Shown here piece after piece: positions 1 through 9,993 of a stretch of DNA of 52,775 bases (within the stretch, counting starts at the first letter, position 1; each line of letters opens with the position of its first letter). Source of the stretch: CAZKFN01 sp964552035 (GTDB taxonomy: Bacteria > Bacteroidota > Bacteroidia > Flavobacteriales_E > Vicingaceae); NCBI GenBank assembly GCA_964552035.1, contig CAZKFN010000004.1, forward strand, positions 1 through 52,775. Direction: 5' to 3'. Under the pieces are notes generated by a model that saw only the letters and a list, made by a program, of their open reading frames with translations, was not told where the DNA came from and did not search any database. A program made the translations under genes and the position numbers.

Positions 1-3000
1 ATTCTACTTTCACCATCTTGTATACTAATTAAGTATAAACCTTTAGCTTCATTTTTCAAGTCGATCCGCTTTTCAAAAACATTATTATTATTATTATGAT
101 AAAGTAGCTTTTTATACACTAATTTCCCGCTTCTGTCTCTAATGCTTATAACTGCATTATCACTTGATAATCCTGAACTATGAATAATAAAACTCCCTTT
201 TGTAGGATTAGGGTAAATACTTATGAGGTTTTGTTCTTCATCATATTCTGGTAGTGCTGTAATAGCGTTACAAGCTTTAAAATCTTTAAAAAACATGGGT
301 ATAATCTCATAGCCCTTTAAATAAGGAGGAGTGCTAATCGTATCGTTTTGACTTCCTATTCCGACTACACTGCAAAGCGTATCTCCTACCTTAAGACTAT
401 TCCCTAAACTCTTTAAGTTAACTCCCACATTGGTTTTCTCATGAATTTTAATGGCTACGGTATCTTTTCCACTATACGCTTGTAAAATATAACTTCCGCT
501 TTGTTGAGCAAGTGGTGTAAGTAAGATCAAATTTTTAAGTTCTAGGTATTTTGATTCTGTACTTTCATCTAAGGATTTTACTTCTAAATAATTAGGTCTA
601 TTTTTCCCATGATCAATCAACACTATAGAATCTACATCTATTTTATTTAATCCATTTATCTGACCTACAATACCCCTGACCTTAATGGAATCTCCTTCAT
701 TTACATTAGAATAAGCACTAAGCAGTTTATCACTGAAAATATGAATTCCTTCTTGTTTGTCGTTTATCTGGTCGATAATTGTAAAACTCAAACCATTTTC
801 TGTATGTAAGTTCACTCCTGCTACTGTACCTGAAGTCCACACAAAAGCACCTAATGAGTCAGCCTCACCTAGATTATTGGAAGTATTTATTTCTCCAATT
901 GAATAAAAATTAGCTGTAGGGCCAAGCTCTATATCATCGATTGCCATTTCCCCATAAGGCCCACTACCATATCCTCTAAACTTCAATTTAACAAATTGCC
1001 CTTGATAGCCGGTAAGAATAACTGTCTGTTTTTTCCAGGGCTCTGCAGGAGCAGTCTGTTGTTGTCCTCTTATGGTATGTACAAGCTGATCAACACCATT
1101 TCTACTCACTAAAACCTCAAGTCTATCAATGGTACTTCCATAAAAATGATACCAAAAGGACAGTTCTGCCGTGTTTTGATTTTTCTCGATATAAATTTCC
1201 GGTGAAATTAAATTAGTCCAAGCACCAGGTGCGCCTTCTGAAGTAAAATAAGCATATGTTCCAAGTGTTGTTCCTAAAGTATGGTCAACAACCGGTCCAG
1301 TATTTGCTGTTGTAGTAGGACCAGCTTGAGTTCTCCATTGTGGATTAGCATTGTTGGGTGAACTTCTAAAATGTTCCCAACCATTCTTCCATATATCGCT
1401 ACTTCCCAAGTTTAAATCTTGCAATTCAAAATCTTCTAGAAAGGGTAGAGCATAAGGAACCACAAAATTATGAGGTCCACTCCAAGTACTGGTATCCCCA
1501 CTTCCACAAATTGAACGTACAAAAAACTGATACCTTGCTCCAGAAACCAAAGAGTCAACTTTTATAGGTTTTGAATTTACAATTTGCCTATTGGTGACAT
1601 TCGCATAATTAAGTGTTGTATCATAAGCCAGCTCCCAAGTAGTTGCATTTCCGTTTTCATCCCAATTAAGTTCAATGGATCCAACCCCTTTATTTGTTCT
1701 CCTCAACTGAGTAGGAGGGGCACAAGTCAAACATCCTTTAATCTCAACCAGATCTACAGCAAACTCTCCTTCATAAGAACTTCCAGGAATTACAGAAAAT
1801 TCAATGAATATCTTTTGCCCTATAAAATCTTCTAAACGAACGCCTACTTGATAATAGGAACTATCACTGGATTCTTGTATAGAACCATGTTCACCTGACC
1901 ACTCCATAATGGGCACAAAAGGACCTTGAGCAGAATTGGCAACCCCAACGCTAAACTCTCCAAGTGCTGAACCATAAGCATGAAACCAAAAACTTAACTC
2001 AGCCGAATCTTTAACTTGAGATAAATCAATCATAGGAGAAACTAAACTTAATCTCTTATTGTAATTATTCACGACGAAAGCATACACATTGCTGTTGCCG
2101 CTATGTGCCATTCTTGGACCTGTTCCCCTAAGATTAGAGCTTCCATTACCATAATTCCATGATCCTTGAACATTCCCTGTAATAAGATGCCCCGTCCAAC
2201 CACTAAGAATAGGATTATCAAACTCCTCCATAAAAATTGTTGTAGTGGAAGCTATACTACAATTTACACCTGAAGGAGCTCTTGGTTGAGTTAAAACGGA
2301 GTATGGCCCTCTCCAAATGGAAGTGTCATTTCTATCACAAATTGAGCGAACATAAACATCATAACAGCTGCTTGGTTCTAATCCATTTAATTCTATACTA
2401 TCTGTAGAAGAAAAGTACTGCCTTCCCCTACCAAGGGAATCTCCACATTTCAAAACTTCAAATTGATAAGACAACCCGTTAGAAGGCTCTACATACTTTG
2501 CCAAAATAGAATAAGTGGATTCCTTTAATTCAAATCTTGAAGGAGGAGGACAAGAAGGAGGTGTATATTCATCAGCTCCAACATCGACGGCAAGAGCTCT
2601 CGGAGCAGGCCGAGGTTCTAAATCAATATCAAATGCTACGTTAACCCTATTATCTCCAACATCATTGGCTAAAGTCCCAAGAAGATGTAAATCTAAGGGT
2701 GAAACAAATTCAGGATCTCCCTCTAAAGAATTTACATTCCAATTTTGATAAGCAGCTTGCAGAGCGGCTATATCAGCATAATTTGTTGATCCTATTCTAA
2801 TTAATTGACTTCCCTGGGTATAAAAAATATTATAATCAAAATTTGTTATAAGGGAAGATGAAGTAATGTGAAAAGCTTCTGCACCTTCTGAATAAAAAAT
2901 ATTATTTCTAATATCGTATTCTTGAATTGAAGTTGAAGAAGTTCCTTCAATATACACAGCTGCTCTATCAAGAGATTTTCCATAAATCGTATTGTGATAA

Positions 3001-4913
3001 ATATTTATAGAATCTACATAAGCTAGGTAAAGCGGATAAAAGTCTTTGGAATAAACCATGTTGTTAATCAACAATTTCTTTTCTTTCATAGGGGTATAAC
3101 GCGTATAATTATACCAGTAAATCCCATAGTTAATAGATTTTACATCGTTCCCTATCACCTTTGCATTTTCCACAAAAAACAAATGAATTCCATTTGATGT
3201 ATTACTTCCTTTACTTAACATTTCAATTTTATTGCCTTCAACTTCTATTAAATCTGCATAGTAAGCAAACACCCCATAATGAATTGCAGAATCAACTTGA
3301 TTGTAGGCAATTTTGTTTCCTGTGGGGAATATAGAGGTGCTTCCATAAATATGAATCCCATAATTTCCACCTATTATTCTACAGTGTTCTATGGTATTAT
3401 AATTTGCATTGGCTTGCGTAGAAGCAGCAGTAGCACTTCCAGAAAATAGTACAGAGGCATATGGGCCTGTAGAGTTCGTTCTTACTTTTGATACACAAGA
3501 GCTTATTATATTTGAATCCGAATGATGAATCAATATAGCACTCCCAGTAGTAGAAGTATTTTCAAAGGTCATATTTTTAAGTGTAATGTGTTTTACACCA
3601 CTCAATGTTAAAGTAGAAAAAGTAGAGCCTTGAGAAAGTTTGGTTGCCGAAGAATCCTTTCCGTCTATTACTAGTGTATTGGTTGAGCTTAAGCCAAGAA
3701 CTTTAGTTAATGGAAGTGATTCATGATAAATACCTGTAGCTACATTTATGATAGTTGGTCCACAAAGTCCAGAAAATCTTAAAATTTGATTTAGTTCATA
3801 AAAGGTCTGAAAATTTGTATTCGAAGAAGGCAACATGGGATTTAAGGTGTAAAACCCATTTAAAGCAGGCCCAGTTACCAACGTAGATAAGGTATCGTTA
3901 AAGTTGGTGGTATCTGCAAATCCATTCACATTGGAAACCCATGCTTTAATTTCATAAGGTGCTTGGCCGGTTAAAATCTGCTTTCCCAACGAAAACTTTT
4001 GAACGCTGTTGCTCGGTATATTTCCATTATAAACATAAGGAGTTTGAGCAATGCCATTAATACTCCAGTCAATTGTTGCGCGTTGAATGCTGTTAAATCC
4101 CCAATTTTTTAATTCTATCTTAACTTCGGCAGAATCATTTAAACAATACGGTGGCACATCAAAACCAATTATTCCCCCATCATTGTATTGATCTTGAAAA
4201 TGCTGTAAAGTAAAATCATCATAATATGCCAGTGGAACACAACCTAAGGCTTCACAGTGGGCATATAAATCTAGACCTGCCATTACTTTTGTTCCAGCAA
4301 AAGAAGCCAAAGCCTGAGCAGAAAAATCTTCGGATACTACCCAACGTCCGTCATAAAAAAAATCATGAATATCTCGATCTAAATCAAACACGTGGGTTAT
4401 CGTCACCCACTCATCCATTTTTTCTTGAAAATAATAATTCCTACCCTTGATTTGTATATACGAATCATTGGGATTCATAAACACTTGAAAGCCCCATTCC
4501 GATCCAATATAAGAAGAGTTGATAATATGTTGTAAGTTCCAATACCCTCCTGTAGGATTATTATTCCCGTCCGAGGAAGGAAGAAACATCTTAAAACTTA
4601 AAATGTATCTACCCTTTATAGAGTCACCAAGATCCAAAAGGATATCTGATAAATTGGCTTGAGCGCCCGAGGGAAACCCATTCCATATTTTCAAAGAATG
4701 TATCCCACTAGAAGCTTCATCGGTAGAAACTAAAGCTGAACAATCTATATTTCCCCAACTGTTCCATCTAGAACTTTGAGGTGCTATAATAGCATTGCTC
4801 GTATAGGACTCTAAATCATCGTGAAAGATTACTTGTGAAAATGCTGTTATATCAATCAATAAAAGCATTACAACAAACACTACCCATCGTACATTGTAAG
4901 CTATTTTATTCAT
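1..4913 (-). CDS. Giant T9SS-secreted multidomain surface protein (3' end cut by window)
   Basis: One reading frame stays open from the ATG at 4913 to the window edge, giving about 1637 residues with the C-terminus missing. A signal peptide ends near residue 27 (ITAFSQ). In order I see a LamG-like region (about 30-240), an Ig/CARDB-like stretch (245-340), a right-handed parallel beta-helix rich in Asn and Ile (about 370-720), an FnIII module (about 790), a MAM-like module (about 890), a second FnIII, a second MAM-like module (about 1155), an OB-fold-like domain (about 1355-1460) and the start of a T9SS type A sorting domain (ISIYPNPTKGSF, about 1565). Such proteins are exported through the outer membrane and either released or anchored to LPS. 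The substrate is unknown; adhesion or polysaccharide binding is inferred. A poly-Asn run from (ATT) repeats at 85-99 lies in the sorting domain. Confidence 0.85.
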   Translation of the reverse strand, partial: MNKIAYNVRWVVFVVMLLLIDITAFSQVIFHDDLESYTSNAIIAPQSSRWNSWGNIDCSALVSTDEASSGIHSLKIWNGFPSGAQANLSDILLDLGDSIKGRYILSFKMFLPSSDGNNNPTGGYWNLQHIINSSYIGSEWGFQVFMNPNDSYIQIKGRNYYFQEKMDEWVTITHVFDLDRDIHDFFYDGRWVVSEDFSAQALASFAGTKVMAGLDLYAHCEALGCVPLAYYDDFTLQHFQDQYNDGGIIGFDVPPYCLNDSAEVKIELKNWGFNSIQRATIDWSINGIAQTPYVYNGNIPSNSVQKFSLGKQILTGQAPYEIKAWVSNVNGFADTTNFNDTLSTLVTGPALNGFYTLNPMLPSSNTNFQTFYELNQILRFSGLCGPTIINVATGIYHESLPLTKVLGLSSTNTLVIDGKDSSATKLSQGSTFSTLTLSGVKHITLKNMTFENTSTTGSAILIHHSDSNIISSCVSKVRTNSTGPYASVLFSGSATAASTQANANYNTIEHCRIIGGNYGIHIYGSTSIFPTGNKIAYNQVDSAIHYGVFAYYADLIEVEGNKIEMLSKGSNTSNGIHLFFVENAKVIGNDVKSINYGIYWYNYTRYTPMKEKKLLINNMVYSKDFYPLYLAYVDSINIYHNTIYGKSLDRAAVYIEGTSSTSIQEYDIRNNIFYSEGAEAFHITSSSLITNFDYNIFYTQGSQLIRIGSTNYADIAALQAAYQNWNVNSLEGDPEFVSPLDLHLLGTLANDVGDNRVNVAFDIDLEPRPAPRALAVDVGADEYTPPSCPPPSRFELKESTYSILAKYVEPSNGLSYQFEVLKCGDSLGRGRQYFSSTDSIELNGLEPSSCYDVYVRSICDRNDTSIWRGPYSVLTQPRAPSGVNCSIASTTTIFMEEFDNPILSGWTGHLITGNVQGSWNYGNGSSNLRGTGPRMAHSGNSNVYAFVVNNYNKRLSLVSPMIDLSQVKDSAELSFWFHAYGSALGEFSVGVANSAQGPFVPIMEWSGEHGSIQESSDSSYYQVGVRLEDFIGQKIFIEFSVIPGSSYEGEFAVDLVEIKGCLTCAPPTQLRRTNKGVGSIELNWDENGNATTWELAYDTTLNYANVTNRQIVNSKPIKVDSLVSGARYQFFVRSICGSGDTSTWSGPHNFVVPYALPFLEDFELQDLNLGSSDIWKNGWEHFRSSPNNANPQWRTQAGPTTTANTGPVVDHTLGTTLGTYAYFTSEGAPGAWTNLISPEIYIEKNQNTAELSFWYHFYGSTIDRLEVLVSRNGVDQLVHTIRGQQQTAPAEPWKKQTVILTGYQGQFVKLKFRGYGSGPYGEMAIDDIELGPTANFYSIGEINTSNNLGEADSLGAFVWTSGTVAGVNLHTENGLSFTIIDQINDKQEGIHIFSDKLLSAYSNVNEGDSIKVRGIVGQINGLNKIDVDSIVLIDHGKNRPNYLEVKSLDESTESKYLELKNLILLTPLAQQSGSYILQAYSGKDTVAIKIHEKTNVGVNLKSLGNSLKVGDTLCSVVGIGSQNDTISTPPYLKGYEIIPMFFKDFKACNAITALPEYDEEQNLISIYPNPTKGSFIIHSSGLSSDNAVISIRDRSGKLVYKKLLYHNNNNNVFEKRIDLKNEAKGLYLISIQDGESR

Positions 4914-5026
4914 CTATTTTAAGAGTATTGAACGATTAACTTATTTAAAATTACAACTTTTTTAGCACTTCGCTAAAGATATTAATAAAAAAGGCAAAAT
5001 TGCTTGGGGTAAGAAGTTGGAAGAAA

Positions 5027-6971
5027 TTAATTTAATGGGAGAACAATTCTACCTAATTCTGCCGCCAATATTTTTTTAGCTTCATTTAATCGTTTAATTT
5101 CCTCTAAGGCTTCCTGGTAATTATCCGGCTGTCTTTTTAATTGATTTTGAAGATTTTCCAACATTTCTTGTACTTTAGACAATCTCCAAGAACACAACCC
5201 CTTGTGAACTTTTTTATATAAATTTTCTTCCTCCATTATTGTGATGATTTGATGCTTTTCTTCCCAATTAATACTCAAGGTATATTTTTCCATCAAACAT
5301 TCTATAGCCAAACTACTTACATCTTTATCTTCATTGGAAATAAAGTAATTGTCATCCAATACCTTCTCCTGATCTACTGCATTCTTAAACACCTCGTATA
5401 TCTTTTGATAAAGGGGATGCGTAAATCTTGCTTTATCTTCCTCTAACTCAAAAACTATAAAATCTGCGACGGTTACTTTCACAAAATCCTCTCTATTGCT
5501 CTCTTCTACTTGTACCGGCACTTCAATTTCATTAATCCCATATTTTATCAAACTTCTAATAATGTCCTTTTCCTGAATTTCTAAGGGTTTTCCTACTTCT
5601 TGCTTTTCTCCTTCTATTTGTTTTACCAAAGGATCATCTGCAATTTGTTGTTCTCTTTGATGCTTTCTAAAGTGTTTAGAAGCTTTTTTTCTACGCACCT
5701 TATTCAATTCACTCATCAAAGCATCTTCTGCAATATTCATTAACTCACTACATTCTTGAATATAAACAGAACGTGCAATAGGGTCGGGAATCAAGGCAAT
5801 ACTTTTTACAATATCTCGAATAACCTCAGCCCTTTTTATGGGATCATTCCCCGTTTCTTTTAATAAAGTATTGGTTTTATATCGAATAAAATCATGGGCA
5901 TTTTCATTCAAATAGGTTTGCAATTCTTCTGCACTTTTTTTCTGGGCAAAAGAATCTGGATCTTCACCTTCGGGAAAGCTTAATACCTTAACATTCATAC
6001 CCTCTTCCAAAATCATATCCGTACCCCTCAAGGCTGCTTTTTCCCCAGCAGCATCTCCATCAAAGAGCAAAACGATGTTGGGAGTATAGCGCTTGATTAG
6101 TCGTATTTGTTCTTCTGTTAGAGCTGTACCAGAAGAAGAAACGACATTTTCAACTCCTGCTTGATGCATGGAAATAACATCCGTATAACCTTCTACTAAA
6201 TAGCAACAATCATTTTTTACAAGAGCGTTTTTTGCTTGATGTAAGCCATAAAGTACTCTGCTTTTATGATAAATTTCTGATTCTGGAGAATTTAAATATT
6301 TGGCGGTTTTCTTTTCTTGTTTTAGCGTTCTCCCACCAAATCCTATTACGCTTCCAGATATGTTTTGAATCGGAAACATGACCCTACCCATAAANNNNNN
6401 NNNNAACTATTGTAAGTCCTGTTGATTCAAGAAATTCTAATTCATAACCCTTTTCTAATGCATGATTAGTAAATGCCTGCCATTCATCGGGGCTATATCC
6501 CAATTTAAAATGCTTAATGGTTTCTTCTCTAAATCCCCTTTCTTTAAAGTAACTTAAACCAATTGAACGCCCTGCTTCAGTTTCAAATAATTGTTCCTGA
6601 AAGTACTCCGCAGCAAATTTGGTAACAATAAAAAGACTTTCTTTTTTATTAGCGGCAATTCTTTCTTCTGGTGTAATTTCCTTTTCTTCAATTTCAATGT
6701 TATACCTGTTGGCTAGAAATCGTAGGGCTTCAGGATAACTAAGGTGTTCATGATCCATTAAAAAATTAACAGCACTACCTCCTTTTCCACAGCCAAAACA
6801 TTTGTATATTCCCTTTGCTGGAGAAACTGTAAAAGAAGGGGTTTTCTCATTGTGGAAAGGGCATAACCCCAGCAAGTTTGCTCCCCTTTTCTTAAGCATA
6901 ACAAAGTCTCCTACTACCTCTTCTACACTTGCAGCAGTTAATATTTCATCTACGGTTTGCTGTGGAATCAC
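5027..6971 (-). CDS. dnaG: DNA primase DnaG, interrupted by a scaffold gap
   Basis: DnaG makes the RNA primers for replication. The N-terminal part (start 6971) has the CHC2 zinc ribbon with Cys37, His40, Cys58 and Cys61 (CPFH...CFGC). The second part has the primase core and TOPRIM domain: GRVMFPI, GFGGR, the acidic motif EGYTDV and LLFDGDAAG. A long C-terminal region for DnaB helicase binding follows. Ten Ns at 6395-6404 fall between TGLTIV and FMGRVMFPI. The two sides are out of frame by the placeholder length, and the family normally has roughly eight to ten residues here, so this is one intact gene with an unresolved gap and not two genes. The product should be about 650 residues, a normal primase size. 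The identification is secure. Confidence 0.93.
6395..6404. other. Assembly gap (10 N) inside dnaG
   Basis: Ten consecutive Ns. The coding frames on the two sides differ by the ten bases, so ten is a placeholder and not the true gap length. The true length must be a multiple of three if the gene is intact, and family comparison suggests roughly 24-30 bases. Confidence 0.97.
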
Positions 6972-7434
6972 GAAAAATAATTTTATAAACGAAGTTACAA
7001 AAAGATTAAGTTCTCTGTGCTAATTTGAAGACTTGAAAATCAATTCTGGTTTTGTCCTTTATTAATCGGACAATTTAATTTTGATAAACAATATTAATGA
7101 ATTTAGTTGATAGCTTAGTACCACCTGAGACAACCAACGATGATTTTTTTATACCCTATGTTGTTTGAGATGTTGGAGCCATTCATCTCTTTTGTATTAG
7201 TTAGAAAATCTTCCATCAGGGAAAAGATTTTACTTTAAGAAGAGTTTATTTAGCATATAATACCTCATAATCTTTTGATAAACTAAACATTTTATTACTT
7301 AAAGGCTTTAAACTAATTCGTTTTGAGTTTATATTGTAAAGGAGTGGCTAAATGCGAAAAACCTCTCTTAAATCCAAAGACTTAATTTTAGTTATCAGGA
7401 ACCTCTATGACCATACTCTTTACTGCTTCAAAGT
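6972..7434. other. 463-bp intergenic stretch with no supported gene
   Basis: Between dnaG and the MORN-like lipoprotein gene. It is AT-rich and has stops in all frames. Only short open stretches occur, for example 23 codons from the ATG near 7097 on the plus strand and about 33 codons on the minus strand around 7118-7219. Neither shows a recognisable domain. It may be decayed coding sequence. I found no strong hairpin, RNA gene or repeat. Confidence 0.5.
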
Positions 7435-7869
7435 TTATTTTAAACCCAAATGAACAGAATCACTGGCTGTAAGCAGGCTATCCAAATCAATGATTTTAAC
7501 TAGAGACCCATCGTCGTCCCATACCTTCCATTCCCCAACCCTAAGATCATTTTTATATTGTCCTTGTATTTTCTTTTTCCCATTTTCATAATAGACAATA
7601 GAACGTCCCTCTCTAACTCCATATCGATAGACCCCTTCACTCCATAATATCCCGTCTTCATAATAGTAGTTCCATTTTCCGTGGCGTTTCCCATCAACTT
7701 TGAGTCCTTCTATTTTTTTAACTCCATTATCATAATGTTCTATATAACTTTCTCTTTCTTCAGCTTGATAATTTTCAATAATTTCCTCTCCTTTATCATT
7801 GCTTTTTGAATTTGGTGAACAGGCCATAAAAGGTAAAAAAGCAAATAATAAAAATATTTTATAATCCAT
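7435..7869 (-). CDS. Lipoprotein with MORN-like (YwqK-type) repeats
   Basis: A 144-residue protein. Its N-terminus is a lipoprotein signal peptide ending in the lipobox FMAC (Cys17), so it should be acylated and membrane-anchored. The rest carries about four degenerate repeats built on 'DGKRHGKWNYYYEDG', 'NGKKKIQGQYKNDLRVGEW' and similar, alternating Gly, aromatic and Asp residues. These match the MORN-variant repeats often annotated as YwqK-family antitoxins. I see no partner toxin, so a toxin-antitoxin role is unsupported; such repeats are common in Bacteroidota lipoproteins of unknown function. The gene ends five bases before the polyprenyl synthase stop region's neighbour on the same strand and may be cotranscribed with it. 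Confidence 0.75.
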   Translation of the reverse strand: MDYKIFLLFAFLPFMACSPNSKSNDKGEEIIENYQAEERESYIEHYDNGVKKIEGLKVDGKRHGKWNYYYEDGILWSEGVYRYGVREGRSIVYYENGKKKIQGQYKNDLRVGEWKVWDDDGSLVKIIDLDSLLTASDSVHLGLK

Positions 7870-7874
7870 TTGTC

Positions 7875-8852
7875 TTACTTTTTTCGTTCTGTAGTAAATA
7901 AAACTAAATCCCTCAAAGAAGTCCTAGCTTCATTATCTGGAAATTCATTTAAAATAGCTAATGCCTCGTCTCTATATTCATACATCTTCTCCGTAGCATA
8001 CTGAATTCCTCCTGATTGAATAACGAAATCAATTACTTCTTGTACTTTTTTATCGTCGTTATTATTATTTTTAACAGTATTAATAATTTTTCTTCTTTGG
8101 TTTTTTGGGGCTTTTGTCAAGGCATAAATCAGAGGTAAAGTCATTTTCTTTTCTTTAATATCAATGCCACTAGGTTTGCCTATATCCTCTCCAGACCCAT
8201 AATCAAATAAATCATCTTTTATTTGAAAACAAACTCCCACTTTTTCTCCAAACAATCTCATCCTTTCCACCATTTCATCCGATTGACTTACCGATTTTGC
8301 TCCCGTTGCACAACAAGAAGCTATCAAAGTTGCTGTTTTTTTGGTGATAATATCAAAATAAACCTCTTCATCAATGTCTAGTCTTCTGGCTTTTTCTATC
8401 TGCAATAATTCTCCCTCACTCATCAATTTTACTGAAGTACTTACAATTTTCAACAAATCAAATTCCTCATGATCTACAGACAACAATAATCCTTTGGCCA
8501 ACAAATAATCTCCAACCAATACCGCAATTTTATTTTTCCAAAGTGCATTGATGCTAAAAAAACCCCTTCTTTTATAAGCTTCATCTACCACATCATCGTG
8601 AACCAAAGTAGCTGTATGCAACAGCTCTATTAAAGTTGCCGCTCTATAGGTAGATTCGTTACCATCTGAAAACAGCTTTGCAGAAAGAAAAACAAACATT
8701 GGGCGCATCTGCTTTCCTTTTCGTTTCACGATGTAATTCATAATTTTATCGAGTAAAGGAACAGAAGAACGCATACTGTCTCGGAAATGCTTTTCAAACG
8801 ATTGCATCTCTTCCTTAATCGGTGCTTGTATTTGTTTTAATGTGATTCCCAT
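7875..8852 (-). CDS. All-trans polyprenyl diphosphate synthase
   Basis: A 325-residue class I prenyltransferase that condenses isopentenyl diphosphate onto an allylic diphosphate, probably to make the side chain of menaquinone. The first Asp-rich motif is DDVVD at 86-90 (LVHDDVVDEAYKRRG) and the second is DDLFD at 213-217 (QIKDDLFD). Length and motifs match the octaprenyl/heptaprenyl synthase group (IspB-like); chain length cannot be read from sequence alone. An Asn-rich insertion (Asn262-265, then Asp-Asp) lies in a surface loop. The substrate supply agrees with ispD and ispG, both in this window. It sits just downstream of rlmN with its own probable -7 element. Confidence 0.93.
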   Translation of the reverse strand: MGITLKQIQAPIKEEMQSFEKHFRDSMRSSVPLLDKIMNYIVKRKGKQMRPMFVFLSAKLFSDGNESTYRAATLIELLHTATLVHDDVVDEAYKRRGFFSINALWKNKIAVLVGDYLLAKGLLLSVDHEEFDLLKIVSTSVKLMSEGELLQIEKARRLDIDEEVYFDIITKKTATLIASCCATGAKSVSQSDEMVERMRLFGEKVGVCFQIKDDLFDYGSGEDIGKPSGIDIKEKKMTLPLIYALTKAPKNQRRKIINTVKNNNNDDKKVQEVIDFVIQSGGIQYATEKMYEYRDEALAILNEFPDNEARTSLRDLVLFTTERKK

Positions 8853-8860
8853 GTGGAAAA

Positions 8861-8868
8861 CAAAAATA
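8861..8868 (-). promoter_or_regulatory. Probable -7 element for the polyprenyl synthase gene
   Basis: The minus strand reads TATTTTTG, a match to the Bacteroidota -7 consensus TAnnTTTG, only about nine bases before the ATG at 8852. The transcript would have almost no leader. I do not see a clear TTTG at the -33 distance, so this is a moderate call. Confidence 0.35.
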
Positions 8869-8870
8869 GG

Positions 8871-9935
8871 TTAATCCTTGATAATTGCACCGTTTTTATT
8901 GGCCAATTGTCCACAAGCTGCATCTATATCTTTTCCTCGACTTCTACGAATGTTAACCACTATGCTTTTTTGCTCCAAATATTCGGCAAAAGCATCTACC
9001 TTTTTGGGATCCGCTTGTTCAAATTCTCCATCATCAATTGGGTTGTATTCAATGATATTTACTTTACATGGAATTATTTTACAGAATTCTGCCAACTCTG
9101 CTGCATCATTTAAATCATCGTTAAAATCTTTAAAGATGATGTATTCATAAGTTACCCTTGTTTTAGTTTTTTTATAGAAGTGTTTCAATGCTTCTTTGAT
9201 TACTTCTAAAGAATTGTCTTCATTAATCGGCATAATTTTGCTTCTCTTCTCATCGTTTGCTGCATGAAGCGATAAGGCCAAATTAAACTTTACCTCATCG
9301 TCTCCTAATCGTCGAATCATTTTGGCTATACCTGCTGTTGAAACTGTAATCCTTCTGGGCGACATTCCCAATCCATCAGGAGAAGTAATTCTTTCAATGG
9401 ATTTTAAGGTTTGTCTATAATTAAGAAGCGGCTCCCCCATTCCCATATAAACAATGTTAGTTAGCGGCTGATTGTAATGCTTTTCTGCCTGTTCTTTAAT
9501 AATTGCAACCTGATCATAAATCTCATCAAATTGAATGTTTCGCATTAATTTTAGCCTCCCTGTAGCACAAAATTTACAAGCTAAACTACATCCAACTTGA
9601 GAAGATATACAAGCTGTCATTCTATCATTTGCTGGAATTAATACGCCTTCAGTAATGTTTCCATCCGCAAGTTCAAAGGCATTTTTAATGGTTCGATCAG
9701 AACTAATCTGCTCTTCAGCTAAAACAACTGAAGGCAAAGAAAAATACTCTTTTAGCAGCATTCTCAATTCTTTGGAGAGGTTGGTCATCTCATCAAAGCT
9801 TCGCGCAGATTTCATCCACAACCACTCATACAATTGTTTCGCACGAAAAGCTTTTTCTCCATGAGATGAAAAGAACTCCTGCATCTCTTCAAGAGAAAGT
9901 TCACGAATATTTTTCTTTTTAGTCTGCAATACCAT
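8871..9935 (-). CDS. rlmN: Dual-specificity 23S rRNA/tRNA adenine-C2 methyltransferase RlmN
   Basis: A radical-SAM enzyme that methylates C2 of A2503 in 23S rRNA and A37 in some tRNAs. It has the [4Fe-4S] motif C-x3-C-x2-C (Cys116, Cys120, Cys123; GCSLACKFCATG), the family signature GMGEPLLN, and near the C-terminus the second catalytic Cys in AACGQL. I chose the ATG at 9935 (354 residues) over an in-frame TTG three codons upstream, because the TTG lies inside the TAACTTTG promoter element. If transcription starts about seven bases after that element, the mRNA is leaderless or nearly so. It is divergent from the amidohydrolase gene. Confidence 0.95.
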   Translation of the reverse strand: MVLQTKKKNIRELSLEEMQEFFSSHGEKAFRAKQLYEWLWMKSARSFDEMTNLSKELRMLLKEYFSLPSVVLAEEQISSDRTIKNAFELADGNITEGVLIPANDRMTACISSQVGCSLACKFCATGRLKLMRNIQFDEIYDQVAIIKEQAEKHYNQPLTNIVYMGMGEPLLNYRQTLKSIERITSPDGLGMSPRRITVSTAGIAKMIRRLGDDEVKFNLALSLHAANDEKRSKIMPINEDNSLEVIKEALKHFYKKTKTRVTYEYIIFKDFNDDLNDAAELAEFCKIIPCKVNIIEYNPIDDGEFEQADPKKVDAFAEYLEQKSIVVNIRRSRGKDIDAACGQLANKNGAIIKD

Positions 9936-9941
9936 AGGCTG

Positions 9942-9949
9942 CAAAGTTA
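9942..9949 (-). promoter_or_regulatory. -7 element for rlmN, back-to-back with a plus-strand element
   Basis: The minus strand reads TAACTTTG (consensus TAnnTTTG). The rlmN ATG begins at 9935, seven bases beyond it, which predicts a leaderless or near-leaderless transcript. No clear -33 TTTG is visible. Confidence 0.4.
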
Positions 9950-9954
9950 ATCTT

Positions 9955-9962
9955 TATTTTTG
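9955..9962 (+). promoter_or_regulatory. -7 element for the amidohydrolase gene
   Basis: TATTTTTG matches TAnnTTTG and lies 31 bases before the ATG at 9994. It sits five bases from the oppositely directed rlmN element, so the two promoters are back-to-back and their upstream regions overlap. Confidence 0.4.
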
Positions 9963-9993
9963 CGCCTAGATAGCACAGTTAGAATAGTTTTTT

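Noticed and set aside
85..99. ATT triplet repeats as phase-variable
   Set aside because: Triplet changes keep the reading frame and only alter a poly-Asn run in the sorting domain, so no on/off switch follows.
2515..2748. Small plus-strand open frames inside the T9SS gene (also at 1584 and 4226)
   Set aside because: They lie opposite a long, domain-bearing minus-strand gene and have no signal peptide, motif or promoter of their own.
4961..4978. TTTAGC...GCTAAA hairpin as a terminator of dnaG
   Set aside because: On the minus strand it is followed by A-rich sequence and not a T-tract, and the stem is only six base pairs.
5027..6971. Two separate primase genes (5027-6391 and 6384-6971)
   Set aside because: The halves are contiguous parts of one DnaG and are split only by the 10-N placeholder gap.
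7435..7869. Antitoxin of a toxin-antitoxin pair
   Set aside because: The MORN-like repeats resemble YwqK-type proteins, but it is a lipoprotein and no toxin gene adjoins it.
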